Part shown: in pieces, positions 54,803-64,000 of the stretch
How positions within the stretch are numbered: the first letter of the stretch is position 1
Layout of the letters: each line of letters begins with the position of its first letter
Source: Stutzerimonas chloritidismutans AW-1
Lineage (GTDB): Bacteria; Pseudomonadota; Gammaproteobacteria; Pseudomonadales; Pseudomonadaceae
DNA length: 64,000 bases
Assembly (NCBI RefSeq): GCF_000495915.1
Contig: NZ_AOFQ01000054.1
Span: 1-64,000, forward strand
Reading direction: 5' to 3'
Notes under the pieces: model-generated
What the model was told of the DNA's origin: nothing
What the model saw: the letters and a program-made list of their open reading frames with translations, nothing else
Databases searched by the model: none
Translations under genes and position numbers: made by a program

Positions 54803-57304
54803 TTACAGCGAACGCGCCACTTCGACCTTCTCGAACACTTCGATCTTGTCGCCGACCTTGACGTCGTTGTAGCTCTTCACGCCGATACCACACTCCATGC
54901 CGGCACGGACTTCCGCGACGTCATCCTTGAAGCGGCGCAGCGATTCCAGCTCGCCTTCGAAGATGACGACATCGTCGCGCAGGACGCGGATCGGGCGATT
55001 GCGATGCACCAAGCCCTCGGTGACCATGCAACCGGCGATGGCGCCGAACTTCGGCGAGCGGAACACGTCACGAACTTCGGCGATGCCGAGGATGTTCTCG
55101 CGAACGTCGCTGCCGAGCATACCGGTGAGCGCCTTCTTGACGTCCTCAATGATGTCGTAGATGACGTTGTAGTAGCGCATGTCCAGACCTTCGGCCTCGA
55201 CGATCTTGCGCGCCCCCGCATCAGCTCGAACGTTGAAGCCGAACAGCACGGCGTTGGAGGCCAGTGCGAGGTTGGCATCGGATTCGGTGATACCACCGAC
55301 ACCGCCACCCACCACACGAACCTGCACTTCGTCGTTGCCCAGACCGTTGAGAGAGCCCTGCAGCGCTTCGAGCGAGCCGCGCACGTCTGCCTTGAGCACG
55401 ATGTTGAGCGTCTTCTTCTCGTCCTGACCCATGGTCTCGAAGATGTTCTCCAGCTTGCCGGCATGGGCACGAGCCAGTTTCACTTCGCGGAACTTGCCCT
55501 GGCGGAACAACGCAACTTCACGAGCCTTCTTCTCGTCGGCCACAACGGTCAGGTCGTCACCGGCTTCCGGCGTACCATCCAGGCCGAGGATCTCGACCGG
55601 AATCGACGGGCCGGCTTCCTTAACAGGCTTGCCGTTCTCGTCGAGCATCGCACGAACGCGACCGAAGTTGACGCCACACAGGACCATGTCACCCTGACGC
55701 AGGGTACCGTCCTGAACCAGCACGGTGGCTACCGGACCCCGCCCCTTGTCAAGGCGCGACTCGACCACCACTCCGCGACCAGGCGCAGACGGCGTTGCCT
55801 TGAGCTCGAGGAGCTCGGCCTGCAGCAGAACGGCTTCGAGCAGTTCGTCGACGCCGGTACCCATCTTCGCGGAGACCGGAATGAACGGCGTGTCGCCGCC
55901 CCACTCTTCCGGAATCACGTCGAGCGCGCCCAGGCCGTTCTTGATGTTGTCCGGATTCGCATCCGGCTTGTCGATCTTGTTCACCGCGACCACGATCGGT
56001 ACGCCGGCAGCCTTGGCGTGCTGGACGGCTTCCTGCGTCTGAGGCATCACGCCGTCATCCGCCGCGACCACCAGGATCACGATGTCGGTGGCCTTGGCAC
56101 CACGAGCACGCATGGCGGTAAACGCCGCGTGACCTGGGGTGTCGAGGAAGGTGACCATGCCACGCTCGGTTTCGACGTGATAGGCACCGATATGCTGGGT
56201 GATACCACCAGCCTCGCCGACAGCCACCTTGGCGCGGCGAATGTAGTCGAGCAGCGAGGTCTTGCCATGGTCAACGTGACCCATCACGGTCACGACCGGC
56301 GCACGCGAGACCGACTCACCTTCGAACTTCAGCAGCTCGGCCAACTGCTCTTCCAGAGCGTTGTCGCTGACCAGCTTGACCTTGTGGCCCAGCTCTTCGG
56401 CAACCAGCTGAGCAGTTTCCTGATCCAGCACCTGGTTGATAGTGACGGGCGAGCCCATCTTGAACATGAACTTGATGACTTCGGCCGCTTTCACCGACAT
56501 CTGCTGGGCCAGTTCGGCCACAGTGATGGTTTCGCCGATCGACACTTCGCGCACTACAGGTCCTGTTGGGCTCTGGAACCCATGCTGATTACGCTTCTTG
56601 AGCTTGGACTTGCCGCGGCCGCCGCGACGGAAACCATCGGCCTCGTCTTCACCGGTACGTACGGTACGCGCCAGCGGAGCCTTGGTCTTGAGCGAAGGAC
56701 GATGCTGCGCATGCTTGCGATCACGACGCTCGTCGTCATCACTGCGTGGCTTCTCGACACGACGAGGCTCTTCCTTCTTACGCTCAGGCGCAGGAGCTAC
56801 AGGCTCGACCGCAACCGGTGCAGGTTCGGCGCTCATCGCCGGCTCAACAGCTGCTGGCGTAGAGGCCTCGCCCTGAGGCTTGACCGACTCAGCCTGACGG
56901 CGTGCTTCTTCTTCGGCACGCTCGCGCGCGTCCTGCTCGGCCTTCAGGCGAGCAGCCTCTTCAGCCGCGCGCTGCTCCTCGGCTTCGCGACGCTGTTCGG
57001 CTTCGATTTCCTCGGCGCTGCGCTTGACGAAGGTCTTCTTCTTGCGCACTTCAACGCTGATGGTCTTGCTACCGCCAACCTTGAGTTTGGTAGTGGTCTT
57101 ACGCTGCAAGGTGATCTTGCGCGGCTCGTCCACTTTCGCCCCGTGGCTGCTTTTCAAATGGGCCAACAGGGCCTGTTTCTCGTTATCGGTCACTACTTGC
57201 TCGGCGCTGGTGTGCGACAGTCCTGCCTCACGCATCTGCTGAAGCAGTCGCTCGACCGGTGTGGCGACCACCTGGGCCAGTTCTTTCACCGTGACTTGCG
57301 TCAT
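54803..57304 (-). CDS. infB: Translation initiation factor IF-2
   Basis: IF-2 positions initiator tRNA on the 30S subunit using GTP. The 833-residue product has an N-terminal IF2_N helix domain and a highly charged Glu/Arg-rich region (about 95-190). The G domain has [14 protein letters not shown] (G1), [15 protein letters not shown] (G3) and NKIDKP (G4), followed by domains II to IV. It is preceded by nusA and followed by rbfA. An internal start giving a shorter IF-2 form, known in E. coli, may exist but was not mapped. Confidence 0.98.
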   Translation of the reverse strand: MTQVTVKELAQVVATPVERLLQQMREAGLSHTSAEQVVTDNEKQALLAHLKSSHGAKVDEPRKITLQRKTTTKLKVGGSKTISVEVRKKKTFVKRSAEEIEAEQRREAEEQRAAEEAARLKAEQDARERAEEEARRQAESVKPQGEASTPAAVEPAMSAEPAPVAVEPVAPAPERKKEEPRRVEKPRSDDDERRDRKHAQHRPSLKTKAPLARTVRTGEDEADGFRRGGRGKSKLKKRNQHGFQSPTGPVVREVSIGETITVAELAQQMSVKAAEVIKFMFKMGSPVTINQVLDQETAQLVAEELGHKVKLVSDNALEEQLAELLKFEGESVSRAPVVTVMGHVDHGKTSLLDYIRRAKVAVGEAGGITQHIGAYHVETERGMVTFLDTPGHAAFTAMRARGAKATDIVILVVAADDGVMPQTQEAVQHAKAAGVPIVVAVNKIDKPDANPDNIKNGLGALDVIPEEWGGDTPFIPVSAKMGTGVDELLEAVLLQAELLELKATPSAPGRGVVVESRLDKGRGPVATVLVQDGTLRQGDMVLCGVNFGRVRAMLDENGKPVKEAGPSIPVEILGLDGTPEAGDDLTVVADEKKAREVALFRQGKFREVKLARAHAGKLENIFETMGQDEKKTLNIVLKADVRGSLEALQGSLNGLGNDEVQVRVVGGGVGGITESDANLALASNAVLFGFNVRADAGARKIVEAEGLDMRYYNVIYDIIEDVKKALTGMLGSDVRENILGIAEVRDVFRSPKFGAIAGCMVTEGLVHRNRPIRVLRDDVVIFEGELESLRRFKDDVAEVRAGMECGIGVKSYNDVKVGDKIEVFEKVEVARSL

Positions 57305-57332
57305 GCATTTCTCTCCTCAGGCCGCTAATTAC

Positions 57333-58814
57333 TTACTCGAACCAATGGGCTCGGGCGGCCATGATCAGCTTGCCGGCACGCTCTTCATCGATGCCGTCTA
57401 TGTCGAGCAGGTCGTCTATAGACTGCTCGGCCAGGTCTTCGCGGGTGATGACGCCCCGCACGGCCAACTCGACCGCCAGTTCTTTATCCATGCCATCGAG
57501 TGCCAGCAGATCTTCAGCCGGCTGAGCATCCGCAAGCTTCTCCTCGTTGGCGATGGCCTTGGTCAGCAGGCGATCTTTGGCCCGCGTACGCAGCTCATTG
57601 ACGATGTCTTCGTCGAAGCCTTCGATGCCAAGCATTTCCTCCATGGGGACATAGGCAATCTCTTCGAGGGAGGTAAAGCCCTCTTCCACCAGCACCTGTG
57701 CAAGTTCCTCATCAACGTCCAACTCATCAATGAAGTTGCGCAGGATGTCACCGGTTTCTTCCTGCTGCTTGGCCTGGATGTCCGCTTCAGTCATGACGTT
57801 GAGCGTCCAACCACTAAGCTGACTGGCCAGACGCACATTCTGACCGCCACGGCCGATCGCCTGCGCCAGATTGTCTTCGGCAACCGCGATATCCATGGCG
57901 TGAGCGTCTTCGTCGACGATGATCGCGGCCACTTCAGCCGGAGCCATCGCATTGATGACAAACTGAGCCGGGTTCTCATCCCACAGGACGATATCGACGC
58001 GCTCGCCGCCGATTTCGCCAGAGACGGCCTGAACCCGCGAACCGCGCATGCCGATGCAGGCGCCCTGCGGATCGATGCGCTTGTCCTTGGAGCGGACGGC
58101 GATCTTGGCCCGCGAACCAGGATCACGCGACGCACCCATGACCTCAATGAGGCCTTCGGCGATTTCTGGCACTTCGATGCGGAACAGCTCGATCAGCATC
58201 TGCGGCGCAGTACGCGACAGAATCAACTGCGGGCCGCGGTTCTCAGTGCGAATTTCCTTGAGCAGTGCGCGAACACGGGCACCGACGCGGAAGGTTTCAC
58301 GCGCAATAATGTCTTCGCGAGCCAGCAACGCTTCGGCGTTATTGCCGAGGTCGACGATAACGCTATCGCGGGTCACTTTCTTGACCGTGCCGGAGATGAT
58401 CTCACCCAGACGATCACGATAGGCTTCTACCACCTGCGCACGCTCGGCCTCGCGCACTTTCTGCACGATGACCTGCTTGGCGGTCTGCGCCGCAATACGG
58501 CCGAACTCGATGGACTCGATTTTCTCTTCGAACACATCACCAAGCTTGGCGTCGGGATTACGCGCCTGAGCCTGATCGAGCGCCAGCTGATGGGCTGGAT
58601 CATCGAAATGCTCATCGTCGACCACGGTCCAGCGACGGAACGTTTCGTAACTGCCGTTCTGGCGATTGATTTCTACACGCAGATCAACTTCGTCTTCGTA
58701 ACGCTTCTTGGTAGCCGTGGCCAAGGCCAGCTCCAGCGCTTCGAAAATCACACTTGCCGGTACGCCCTTTTCATTGGACACCGACTCCACAACCAGCAGT
58801 ACTTCTTTGCTCAT
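57333..58814 (-). CDS. nusA: Transcription termination/antitermination factor NusA
   Basis: NusA binds RNA polymerase and nascent RNA, controlling pausing, termination and antitermination. The 493-residue product has the N-terminal RNAP domain ([19 protein letters not shown]), the S1 domain ([18 protein letters not shown]) and two KH domains ([37 protein letters not shown]). The two C-terminal acidic repeats with ILDID-type ends are typical of gammaproteobacteria. The start at 58814 is used since it gives the standard N terminus. Part of rimP-nusA-infB. Confidence 0.98.
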   Translation of the reverse strand: MSKEVLLVVESVSNEKGVPASVIFEALELALATATKKRYEDEVDLRVEINRQNGSYETFRRWTVVDDEHFDDPAHQLALDQAQARNPDAKLGDVFEEKIESIEFGRIAAQTAKQVIVQKVREAERAQVVEAYRDRLGEIISGTVKKVTRDSVIVDLGNNAEALLAREDIIARETFRVGARVRALLKEIRTENRGPQLILSRTAPQMLIELFRIEVPEIAEGLIEVMGASRDPGSRAKIAVRSKDKRIDPQGACIGMRGSRVQAVSGEIGGERVDIVLWDENPAQFVINAMAPAEVAAIIVDEDAHAMDIAVAEDNLAQAIGRGGQNVRLASQLSGWTLNVMTEADIQAKQQEETGDILRNFIDELDVDEELAQVLVEEGFTSLEEIAYVPMEEMLGIEGFDEDIVNELRTRAKDRLLTKAIANEEKLADAQPAEDLLALDGMDKELAVELAVRGVITREDLAEQSIDDLLDIDGIDEERAGKLIMAARAHWFE

Positions 58815-58861
58815 CGTACGCCTCGCCTTTCGCAATCCATTGGGGTCCGCGGGAACCGTTC

Positions 58862-59320
58862 TCAGTCAAAACGGGGAATGATGTTGGCCTTATCGATCAT
58901 GTCGATCGGCAGCAGGTATTCATGGTCGTCCACCTGCACCACGACATCCTGCTCTTCCACCCCACGGAGAAGACCCTGGAAATTGCGCCTGCCCTCGAAG
59001 GGCGAGCGCAGCTTTATTTTTACCTGATCACCGATATGGGCCGTGTACTGTTCGATCGTGAACAGCGGCCGATCCATGCCAGGAGAAGAAACCTCAAGGG
59101 TGTAGTCCACGCTGATTGGATCTTCCACATCGAGCACACCGCTCAATTGACGACTGACCTTCTCGCAATCGTCGATGAGGATGCCATCGGCATGGTCGAT
59201 ATAGACACGCAACAGTGAATGCCGCCCCTGGGAAATGAACTCAATACCCCAGCACTGATAGCCAAGCGCCTCAACCACCGGGGCCAACAAGGCCTGCAAC
59301 TGTTCTAGCTTGCTCGACAT
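58862..59320 (-). CDS. rimP: Ribosome maturation factor RimP
   Basis: RimP is needed for efficient 30S maturation. The 152-residue product has the family start [21 protein letters not shown] and the segment [18 protein letters not shown]. The ending of the SH3-like domain is [27 protein letters not shown]. It is the first protein gene after tRNAfMet and before nusA, the same order as the E. coli metY-rimP-nusA-infB operon. A terminator-like hairpin stands in its leader. Confidence 0.96.
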   Translation of the reverse strand: MSSKLEQLQALLAPVVEALGYQCWGIEFISQGRHSLLRVYIDHADGILIDDCEKVSRQLSGVLDVEDPISVDYTLEVSSPGMDRPLFTIEQYTAHIGDQVKIKLRSPFEGRRNFQGLLRGVEEQDVVVQVDDHEYLLPIDMIDKANIIPRFD

Positions 59321-59349
59321 CGAAGTCCCTCGCGCATGCTGTACAAATG

Positions 59350-59370
59350 AAAAATGGGCGAAACGCCCAT
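59350..59370 (-). terminator. Terminator-like hairpin in the rimP leader
   Basis: On the minus strand ATGGGCG, TTT and CGCCCAT form a perfect 7-bp stem followed by TTTTC, about 30 bases before the rimP ATG. It could act as an attenuator. Confidence 0.7.
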
Positions 59371-59419
59371 CCCTTTGACCGCCTGTAAATGCCGGCGACC
59401 TGGCCTCAAGCTAATAAAA

Positions 59420-59442
59420 AGCCCCTGTACAGGGGCTCTTTA
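59420..59442 (-). terminator. Terminator after tRNAfMet
   Basis: GCCCCTGTACAGGGGC (59421-59436) is a perfect palindrome and a T run follows on the minus strand. It lies directly after the tRNA 3' end. Confidence 0.8.
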
Positions 59443-59447
59443 TTGAC

Positions 59448-59524
<77 letters not shown>

Positions 59525-59539
59525 TCAAACTGGGCACGA

Positions 59540-59569
59540 ATTATACGACCCATGCCTAATACAGGTCAA
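59540..59569 (-). promoter_or_regulatory. Sigma70 promoter of tRNAfMet-rimP
   Basis: On the minus strand TTGACC (59569-59564), an 18-base spacer and a perfect TATAAT (59545-59540). The start point is near 59533, nine bases before the tRNA. Confidence 0.85.
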
Positions 59570-59588
59570 CCGAAACCCTTAAACACAA

Positions 59589-59609
59589 GAAAGCCCGCAC
59601 TAGGCGGGC
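59589..59609 (-). terminator. Weak terminator after tRNALeu
   Basis: GCCCGC (59593-59598) and GCGGGC (59604-59609) form a short stem followed by CTTTCTT on the minus strand. Confidence 0.55.
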
Positions 59610-59618
59610 CTGCTTGTT

Positions 59619-59704
59619 TGGTACCGAGGAGGGGACTCGAACCCCTACAGCCTATGGCCACTACCACCTCAAGGTAGCGTGTCTACCAATTCCACCACCT
59701 CGGC
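59619..59704 (-). tRNA. tRNA-Leu (anticodon GAG)
   Basis: An 86-base tRNA with a long variable arm and encoded CCA, starting GCCGAGGTGGTGGAATTGG. The GAG anticodon is at 59668-59670. Only seven bases separate it from the secG stop, so it is cotranscribed with secG, as leuU is in E. coli. Confidence 0.95.
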
Positions 59705-59711
59705 AAAAACC

Positions 59712-60095
59712 TTATTGCCCTTCCTCCACCTCAGGGAGATCACCAGCAGCGTCCGCCGACTTGCGCTGCTCGAGCACAGGGACGTCTTCGACTGCTGGCT
59801 TGCTGGCCGGCACTTCCAGCACAGCTGGATCCGGCAGCCCCGCCTGGGACAACTGATCAGCCTGCTGTTTCGCGAAGAACGCCAAACCCAGACTGGTCAC
59901 GAAAAAAACGCCGGCGAGTATAGCAGTAAGCCGACTCAAAAAGGTAGCAGAACCTTGGCTTCCGAAAACAGTTGCCGAAGCACCCGAACCGAACGAAGCA
60001 CCAGCATCTGCACCCTTGCCCTGCTGCAGCAGTACCAGCGCAACAACACCTAGAGCAACCAGCAGATGCACCACAATCACGACAGTCTGCAACAT
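59712..60095 (-). CDS. secG: Preprotein translocase subunit SecG
   Basis: SecG assists the SecYE channel. The 127-residue product has two membrane helices ([19 protein letters not shown] and [18 protein letters not shown]) joined by the conserved [14 protein letters not shown] loop. A hydrophilic Ala/Pro/Glu tail is typical of gammaproteobacteria. ATG 60095 is preferred; an open frame upstream to 60137 overlaps tpiA and is not conserved. It lies between tpiA and tRNALeu. Confidence 0.95.
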   Translation of the reverse strand: MLQTVVIVVHLLVALGVVALVLLQQGKGADAGASFGSGASATVFGSQGSATFLSRLTAILAGVFFVTSLGLAFFAKQQADQLSQAGLPDPAVLEVPASKPAVEDVPVLEQRKSADAAGDLPEVEEGQ

Positions 60096-60099
60096 CTGT

Positions 60100-60855
60100 T
60101 CAGTTCCCCGCGGCGCGACAGATCGCACCAAATTCATCCGCTTTCAGAGAGGCTCCACCAACCAACCCCCCGTCAATATCCGCCATTGCGAATAGCTCAG
60201 CGGCATTCTCCGCCTTGACGCTGCCGCCGTACAGAAGCCTTACGCCTTCAGCGATGCGGCCATCATGACGCGACAACTGCTCTCGAATGGCAGCATGTAC
60301 TTCCTGCGCCTGCTCAGGCGTTGCGGTCAAGCCACTACCAATCGCCCAAACAGGCTCGTAAGCAATAACCGCCGACTCGAATGCGGCGACACCACGGTCA
60401 TCCAGCACTCGCGCCAACTGTCGCCCAACCACTTCGAGCGTCTTGCCTGCCCGTCGCTCTTCAAGCGTCTCACCCAAGCACAACACAGGCTTAAGACCAC
60501 CCACCTGCGCTGCCGAAAACTTGCGACTGACCACTTCGTCCGTCTCACCCAACAACAGGCGACGTTCTGAGTGACCAACCAGAACCCACTTACAACCGAA
60601 ATCAGCGAACTGCTCAGCCGAAACCTCACCGGTCAGCGCCCCGAAGCCATTCTGCGCCGCACAATCCTGGGTACCGACGGCAACATGCTCACCATCAACA
60701 CCATCCAGAACCTGAGAGACATGCACAGCGGAGGGAAACACCGCAATCTCGACATCCGCAGGCAAAACCTGCATCCGGAGAGACTCGACAAGCTCTGCGA
60801 CGCTAGCGCGGGTACCGTTCATTTTCCAGTTACCAGCTACCATGGGGCGACGCAT
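60100..60855 (-). CDS. tpiA: Triose-phosphate isomerase
   Basis: TpiA interconverts dihydroxyacetone phosphate and glyceraldehyde-3-P. The 251-residue TIM barrel has the catalytic Lys in AGNWKMNG, His in LVGHSERR and Glu in [10 protein letters not shown], plus the phosphate loop [11 protein letters not shown]. All three catalytic residues are present. It sits between glmM and secG; the stop is four bases before the secG start. Confidence 0.98.
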   Translation of the reverse strand: MRRPMVAGNWKMNGTRASVAELVESLRMQVLPADVEIAVFPSAVHVSQVLDGVDGEHVAVGTQDCAAQNGFGALTGEVSAEQFADFGCKWVLVGHSERRLLLGETDEVVSRKFSAAQVGGLKPVLCLGETLEERRAGKTLEVVGRQLARVLDDRGVAAFESAVIAYEPVWAIGSGLTATPEQAQEVHAAIREQLSRHDGRIAEGVRLLYGGSVKAENAAELFAMADIDGGLVGGASLKADEFGAICRAAGN

Positions 60856-60920
60856 GCTTTACCTCATCGGTCAAAGTGGGCGCAGATGTTACTCAACAGC
60901 AAACGCCCTGGCAAGCGCGA

Positions 60921-62258
60921 TTACGCACAAACTTCGGTAACGATCTTCGCCAGCTCCTCAGCCATGCCACGCACCTGACTTTCGTCATCGCCTTCAACCA
61001 TGACACGCACCAGCGGCTCGGTCCCGGACTTGCGCAAAAGCACGCGGCCACGACCACCCATGCGCTCGGTAACACTGTCGCAAGCAGCTTGCACGCTAGG
61101 ATGCGAAATTGGATCGCGCTCGCCAGAAAAGCGCACGTTGATCAGCACCTGAGGGCACTTGTGCCAAGCCAGTCGCTCCTGCGCGAGCGTCTGGCCGCGC
61201 CGACGAAGCGCCAGCACCACCTGCAACGCCGCGATGATCGCATCGCCCGTGGTGGTGTGCTGCGCACAGACTATATGCCCGGAGTTTTCACCACCCAGTG
61301 CCCAGCCACGCTCAAGCATCTCCGCGATCACGTAGCGATCTCCCACCTTGGCGCGGGTGAACGGTATCTCCCGCGCTTTCAAGGCAAGCTCAAGCCCCAG
61401 GTTACTCATCAGCGTGCCGACAACGCCGCCAGCCAACCGATCTCGCTCCTGCAAATCAGTCGCAATGATGTAAAGCAGTTCGTCGCCATCCACGACCGCA
61501 CCGGTGTGGTCGACCATCATCACCCTGTCACCGTCGCCATCGAAGGCTATGCCCAGATCCGCGCCATGATCGACAACCGCCTTCTGCAGCTGCCCGACAT
61601 GAGTGGAGCCGACATCGGCATTGATGTTCAGACCGTCCGGCTGCGCACCTATAACCACCACCTCGGCGCCCAGCTCACGGAACACGCTGGGTGCAACCTT
61701 GTAAGTCGCGCCATGCGCGCAGTCGATCACCAGCTTCAACCCGGAGAAATCAGTGCTGGTTGGCACGCTGCTCTTGCAGAACTCGATATAACGGCCAGCC
61801 GCGTCATTGATGCGGGATGCCTTGCCAAGCTGTGCCGAGTCGACCACGGTCATCGGCGCATCGATCAACTCCTCGATCATCAGCTCCACTTCATCAGGAA
61901 GCTTGGTGCCGCGACCGGAAAAGAACTTGATTCCGTTATCGTGATGCGGATTGTGCGAAGCGCTGATCACAATACCCGCCTCAGCATGGAAGGTACGCGT
62001 CAGATAGGCGACTGCGGGCGTCGGCATAGGCCCAAGCAACAGTACGTCCGCGCCAGCCGCCGACAAGCCCGCCTGCAATGCTGACTCGAACATGTAGCCC
62101 GAAATACGCGTGTCCTTTCCGATCAGAATCCGGCACTTTCCCTGCTTGCGAAAGGCCATGCCAGCCGCCCAACCCAGCTTGAGCATGAAGTCCGGGGTGA
62201 TCGGAGCCTGTCCGACATGCCCACGGATGCCATCGGTACCGAAGTATTTTCTAGTCAT
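60921..62258 (-). CDS. glmM: Phosphoglucosamine mutase
   Basis: GlmM converts glucosamine-6-P to glucosamine-1-P for UDP-GlcNAc, needed for peptidoglycan and LPS. The 445-residue product starts [13 protein letters not shown] and has the phosphoserine motif [12 protein letters not shown] (Ser101). The metal loop [12 protein letters not shown] and the sugar-binding GGENSGHI are also present, with [12 protein letters not shown] at the end. The start at 62258 gives the standard family length; it follows folP by ten bases. Confidence 0.98.
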   Translation of the reverse strand: MTRKYFGTDGIRGHVGQAPITPDFMLKLGWAAGMAFRKQGKCRILIGKDTRISGYMFESALQAGLSAAGADVLLLGPMPTPAVAYLTRTFHAEAGIVISASHNPHHDNGIKFFSGRGTKLPDEVELMIEELIDAPMTVVDSAQLGKASRINDAAGRYIEFCKSSVPTSTDFSGLKLVIDCAHGATYKVAPSVFRELGAEVVVIGAQPDGLNINADVGSTHVGQLQKAVVDHGADLGIAFDGDGDRVMMVDHTGAVVDGDELLYIIATDLQERDRLAGGVVGTLMSNLGLELALKAREIPFTRAKVGDRYVIAEMLERGWALGGENSGHIVCAQHTTTGDAIIAALQVVLALRRRGQTLAQERLAWHKCPQVLINVRFSGERDPISHPSVQAACDSVTERMGGRGRVLLRKSGTEPLVRVMVEGDDESQVRGMAEELAKIVTEVCA

Positions 62259-62268
62259 GGTGCCTTCC

Positions 62269-63120
62269 CTATTGCGCCGCCTGCACTGCAGCAATCATTC
62301 GAACTACATCAACCGTCTCGGCAACGTCATGGACGCGCACAATTTGCGCGCCCTGGCCTACGGCGAGCGCCGCCAAAGCCAGACTGCCGTACAAGCGCTC
62401 ATCAACTGGCCGACCCAGCACGGCCCCGATCATGCTCTTGCGTGAGACACCGACCAGCAATGGCCGACCCAGCCGATGCAATACCTCCATACGCCTGAAC
62501 AGCACAAGATTATGGTTCAGCGTCTTGGCGAAGCCGAAGCCGGGATCAAGGACGATGCGATCGAGCGGGATTCCCGCCGCAGCACACGCACCCATTCGCT
62601 GCTCAAGAAACGAACAAACCTCCTCCACAATGTCGTCGTAGCGGGGATCCCTCTGCATATCACCTGGCTCGCCGCGCATGTGCATGAGGCAGACCGGCAG
62701 GCCAGCATCAGCCGCGGCATCCAGCGCACCGTCGCGCTGCAGCGAGCGCACATCGTTGATCAGCCCAGCGCCCAGCCGCGCACACTCGCGGATGACTGCG
62801 GGCGTGGACGTATCCACCGAAACGACCACGTCGAGCTCCCGTGCGATCATCTCTACGACCGGTGCGACCCGCTCCAGCTCCTCGGTCGGCGAGACGGCGC
62901 GCGCGCCAGGGCGCGTAGACTCGCCACCAACATCGATCAGCGTAGCCCCAGCCACGGCCATTGCTTCGGCATGCCGCAGGGCTGCCTCGCGCTCGGCAAA
63001 GCGACCACCATCAGAGAAAGAATCGGGTGTGACATTGAGAATCCCCATCACATGAGGACGGGAAAGATCGAGAACCCGGCTGCCACATACCAGCCGAGCG
63101 GGGGAAAGAGATTCGGTCAT
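62269..63120 (-). CDS. folP: Dihydropteroate synthase
   Basis: FolP joins p-aminobenzoate to the pterin pyrophosphate made by FolK; it is the sulfonamide target. The 283-residue product has [36 protein letters not shown] and [10 protein letters not shown], the TIM-barrel pterin and pABA site motifs. No resistance-type insertion is seen. It lies between ftsH and glmM, the order in other gammaproteobacteria. Confidence 0.97.
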   Translation of the reverse strand: MTESLSPARLVCGSRVLDLSRPHVMGILNVTPDSFSDGGRFAEREAALRHAEAMAVAGATLIDVGGESTRPGARAVSPTEELERVAPVVEMIARELDVVVSVDTSTPAVIRECARLGAGLINDVRSLQRDGALDAAADAGLPVCLMHMRGEPGDMQRDPRYDDIVEEVCSFLEQRMGACAAAGIPLDRIVLDPGFGFAKTLNHNLVLFRRMEVLHRLGRPLLVGVSRKSMIGAVLGRPVDERLYGSLALAALAVGQGAQIVRVHDVAETVDVVRMIAAVQAAQ

Positions 63121-63208
63121 TTACGAGCCTTGAGCTTTCAGGCCGGACACCCTGAACAGGCGCCCCCACACCAACTGCACCACCATGGCGCAGCGGGCTG
63201 GACAATTT

Positions 63209-63244
63209 ACACCAGAAGGGGCGCCTATGCGCCCCTTCTGGTGT
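63209..63244 (-). terminator. Strong hairpin after ftsH
   Basis: ACACCAGAAGGGGCGC and GCGCCCCTTCTGGTGT are perfect 16-base arms with a four-base loop (63209-63244). It lies 47 bases after the ftsH stop; the T tail is weak (AAATTG), so it may be partly a stabiliser. Confidence 0.75.
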
Positions 63245-63290
63245 CTCCGATTTTCACGCGCCCGATGCAGCCATCGGCTTGCGCATGCCG

Positions 63291-64000
63291 TCAATGCTCG
63301 CCGGCAGGACCACCGATCGGGGTTTGCGGGCGACTATCATCCGGCATGACTGGCGTACCGGACGCGCCCGAGCCGCCTTCCCAATCACGCGGCTCTCGAG
63401 GTGTGCGCCCAGCCATGATGTCGTCGATCTGCGGCGCATCGATGGTCTCGTACTTCATCAAGGCTTCGGCCATCACATCCAGCTTGTCGCGATTATCGGT
63501 CAAGATCTGCTTGGCCGTTCCGTAGCAGTGGTCGATGATGCTGCGGACCTCTTCATCGATCAGCCGCGCGGTTTCACCGGATACATTGGAATGCTGGCTG
63601 CCGGCACTGCGACCGAGAAACACCTCGCCTTCTTCTTCGGCATACATCAACGGGCCAAGCTTCTCCGACAAGCCCCACTTGGTCACCATGTTTCGCGCCA
63701 ACTGCGTGGCGCGCATGATGTCGTTCGACGCACCCGTGGTGACACCCTCGAAGCCCAGCGTCATCTCTTCCGCAATCCGCCCTCCGAACAAAGAACAGAT
63801 CTGGCTGATCAGCGCGCGCTTCGACAGGCTGTAACGATCTTCCTCTGGCAGGAACATGGTGACGCCTAGCGCCCGACCACGAGGAATGATGGAGACCTTG
63901 TAAACGGGATCATGCTCGGGGACCACGCGCCCAACGATGGCATGACCTGCTTCGTGGTAAGCGGTGTTGAGCTTCTCCTTTTCGGACATGACCATGGACT
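63291..64000 (-). CDS. ftsH: ATP-dependent zinc metalloprotease FtsH (C-terminal part only)
   Basis: Only the last 236 codons or so are in the window; the frame continues past base 64000. The zinc site HEAGH is near the visible start ([13 protein letters not shown]), so the protease domain is present and the AAA+ domain lies outside. The third zinc ligand and the helical tail ([20 protein letters not shown]) are as in FtsH. It ends in a flexible Gly/Ser/Pro tail. FtsH degrades unassembled membrane proteins and LpxC. Confidence 0.96.
   Translation of the reverse strand, partial: SMVMSEKEKLNTAYHEAGHAIVGRVVPEHDPVYKVSIIPRGRALGVTMFLPEEDRYSLSKRALISQICSLFGGRIAEEMTLGFEGVTTGASNDIMRATQLARNMVTKWGLSEKLGPLMYAEEEGEVFLGRSAGSQHSNVSGETARLIDEEVRSIIDHCYGTAKQILTDNRDKLDVMAEALMKYETIDAPQIDDIMAGRTPREPRDWEGGSGASGTPVMPDDSRPQTPIGGPAGEH

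Noticed and set aside
55004-57328. 774-codon plus-strand frame under infB
   Set aside because: Composition is His/Leu/Arg-rich shadow of the IF-2 coding strand; no start signal or recognisable domain.

Overview
The window is a GC-rich stretch of gammaproteobacterial core chromosome. Gene content and order point to Pseudomonas sensu lato, most likely the P. stutzeri group (Stutzerimonas). Diagnostic genes are retS, cbrA-cbrB-crcZ, cbpA-prrF-phuW and the intact block from pcnB to pnp to ftsH. No prophage, insertion sequence, CRISPR array or plasmid function was seen; almost every base belongs to a recognisable housekeeping or regulatory gene.

Layout. (1) 1-9.7 kb: a truncated lipoprotein gene and mrcB (PBP1b) on the minus strand; a kinase-fold fusion, a methyltransferase, a TfoX-C protein and cbpA on the plus strand; then the Fur-type sRNA prrF and the heme-uptake remnant phuW-phuV-phuU. 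(2) 9.8-26.7 kb, all plus strand: a Rieske protein, dsbD, aroQ-accB-accC, prmA, a zinc-ribbon protein, dusB-fis, purH, purD, retS and two membrane proteins. (3) 26.8-31.1 kb, minus strand: a 28-residue membrane peptide, an AEC transporter, a lone rfbD-like reductase, sfsA and an aminotransferase. (4) 31.3-50 kb, plus strand: dksA, gluQ, cbrX-cbrA-cbrB, the sRNA crcZ, pcnB, folK, panB-panC-panD, pgi, then envelope-type genes (DUF2236, methyltransferase, DUF748, two DUF2845). (5) 50.1-64 kb, minus strand: a BON-domain gene and the conserved cluster ftsH-folP-glmM-tpiA-secG-tRNALeu-tRNAfMet-rimP-nusA-infB-rbfA-truB-rpsO-pnp, read right to left.

Relative to the P. aeruginosa PAO1 order as I remember it, segments 1 and 3/4 belong to one neighbourhood (PA4699-PA4751) and segment 2 to another (PA4845-PA4857), so the window contains rearrangement joints; one lies just where the phu operon loses phuT, phuS and phuR.

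How the parts work together: the window is rich in global control. PrrF links iron to Fur. CbrA/CbrB drive crcZ from a sigma54 promoter, with IHF and CbrB-type sites visible, to titrate Hfq/Crc. RetS controls the Gac/Rsm switch. DksA and Fis tune growth-rate control, and CbpA is a cAMP-type sensor. The clearest less-expected signal is a second complete sigma54 promoter (-24/-12, an exact IHF match and two in-phase dyads) in front of the BON-domain periplasmic protein at 50.1-50.47 kb. Other structural signals are a nearly leaderless mrcB promoter, three hairpins upstream of purD, two matching inverted repeats in the pnp-infB cluster, and two stacked terminators between tRNAfMet and rimP.
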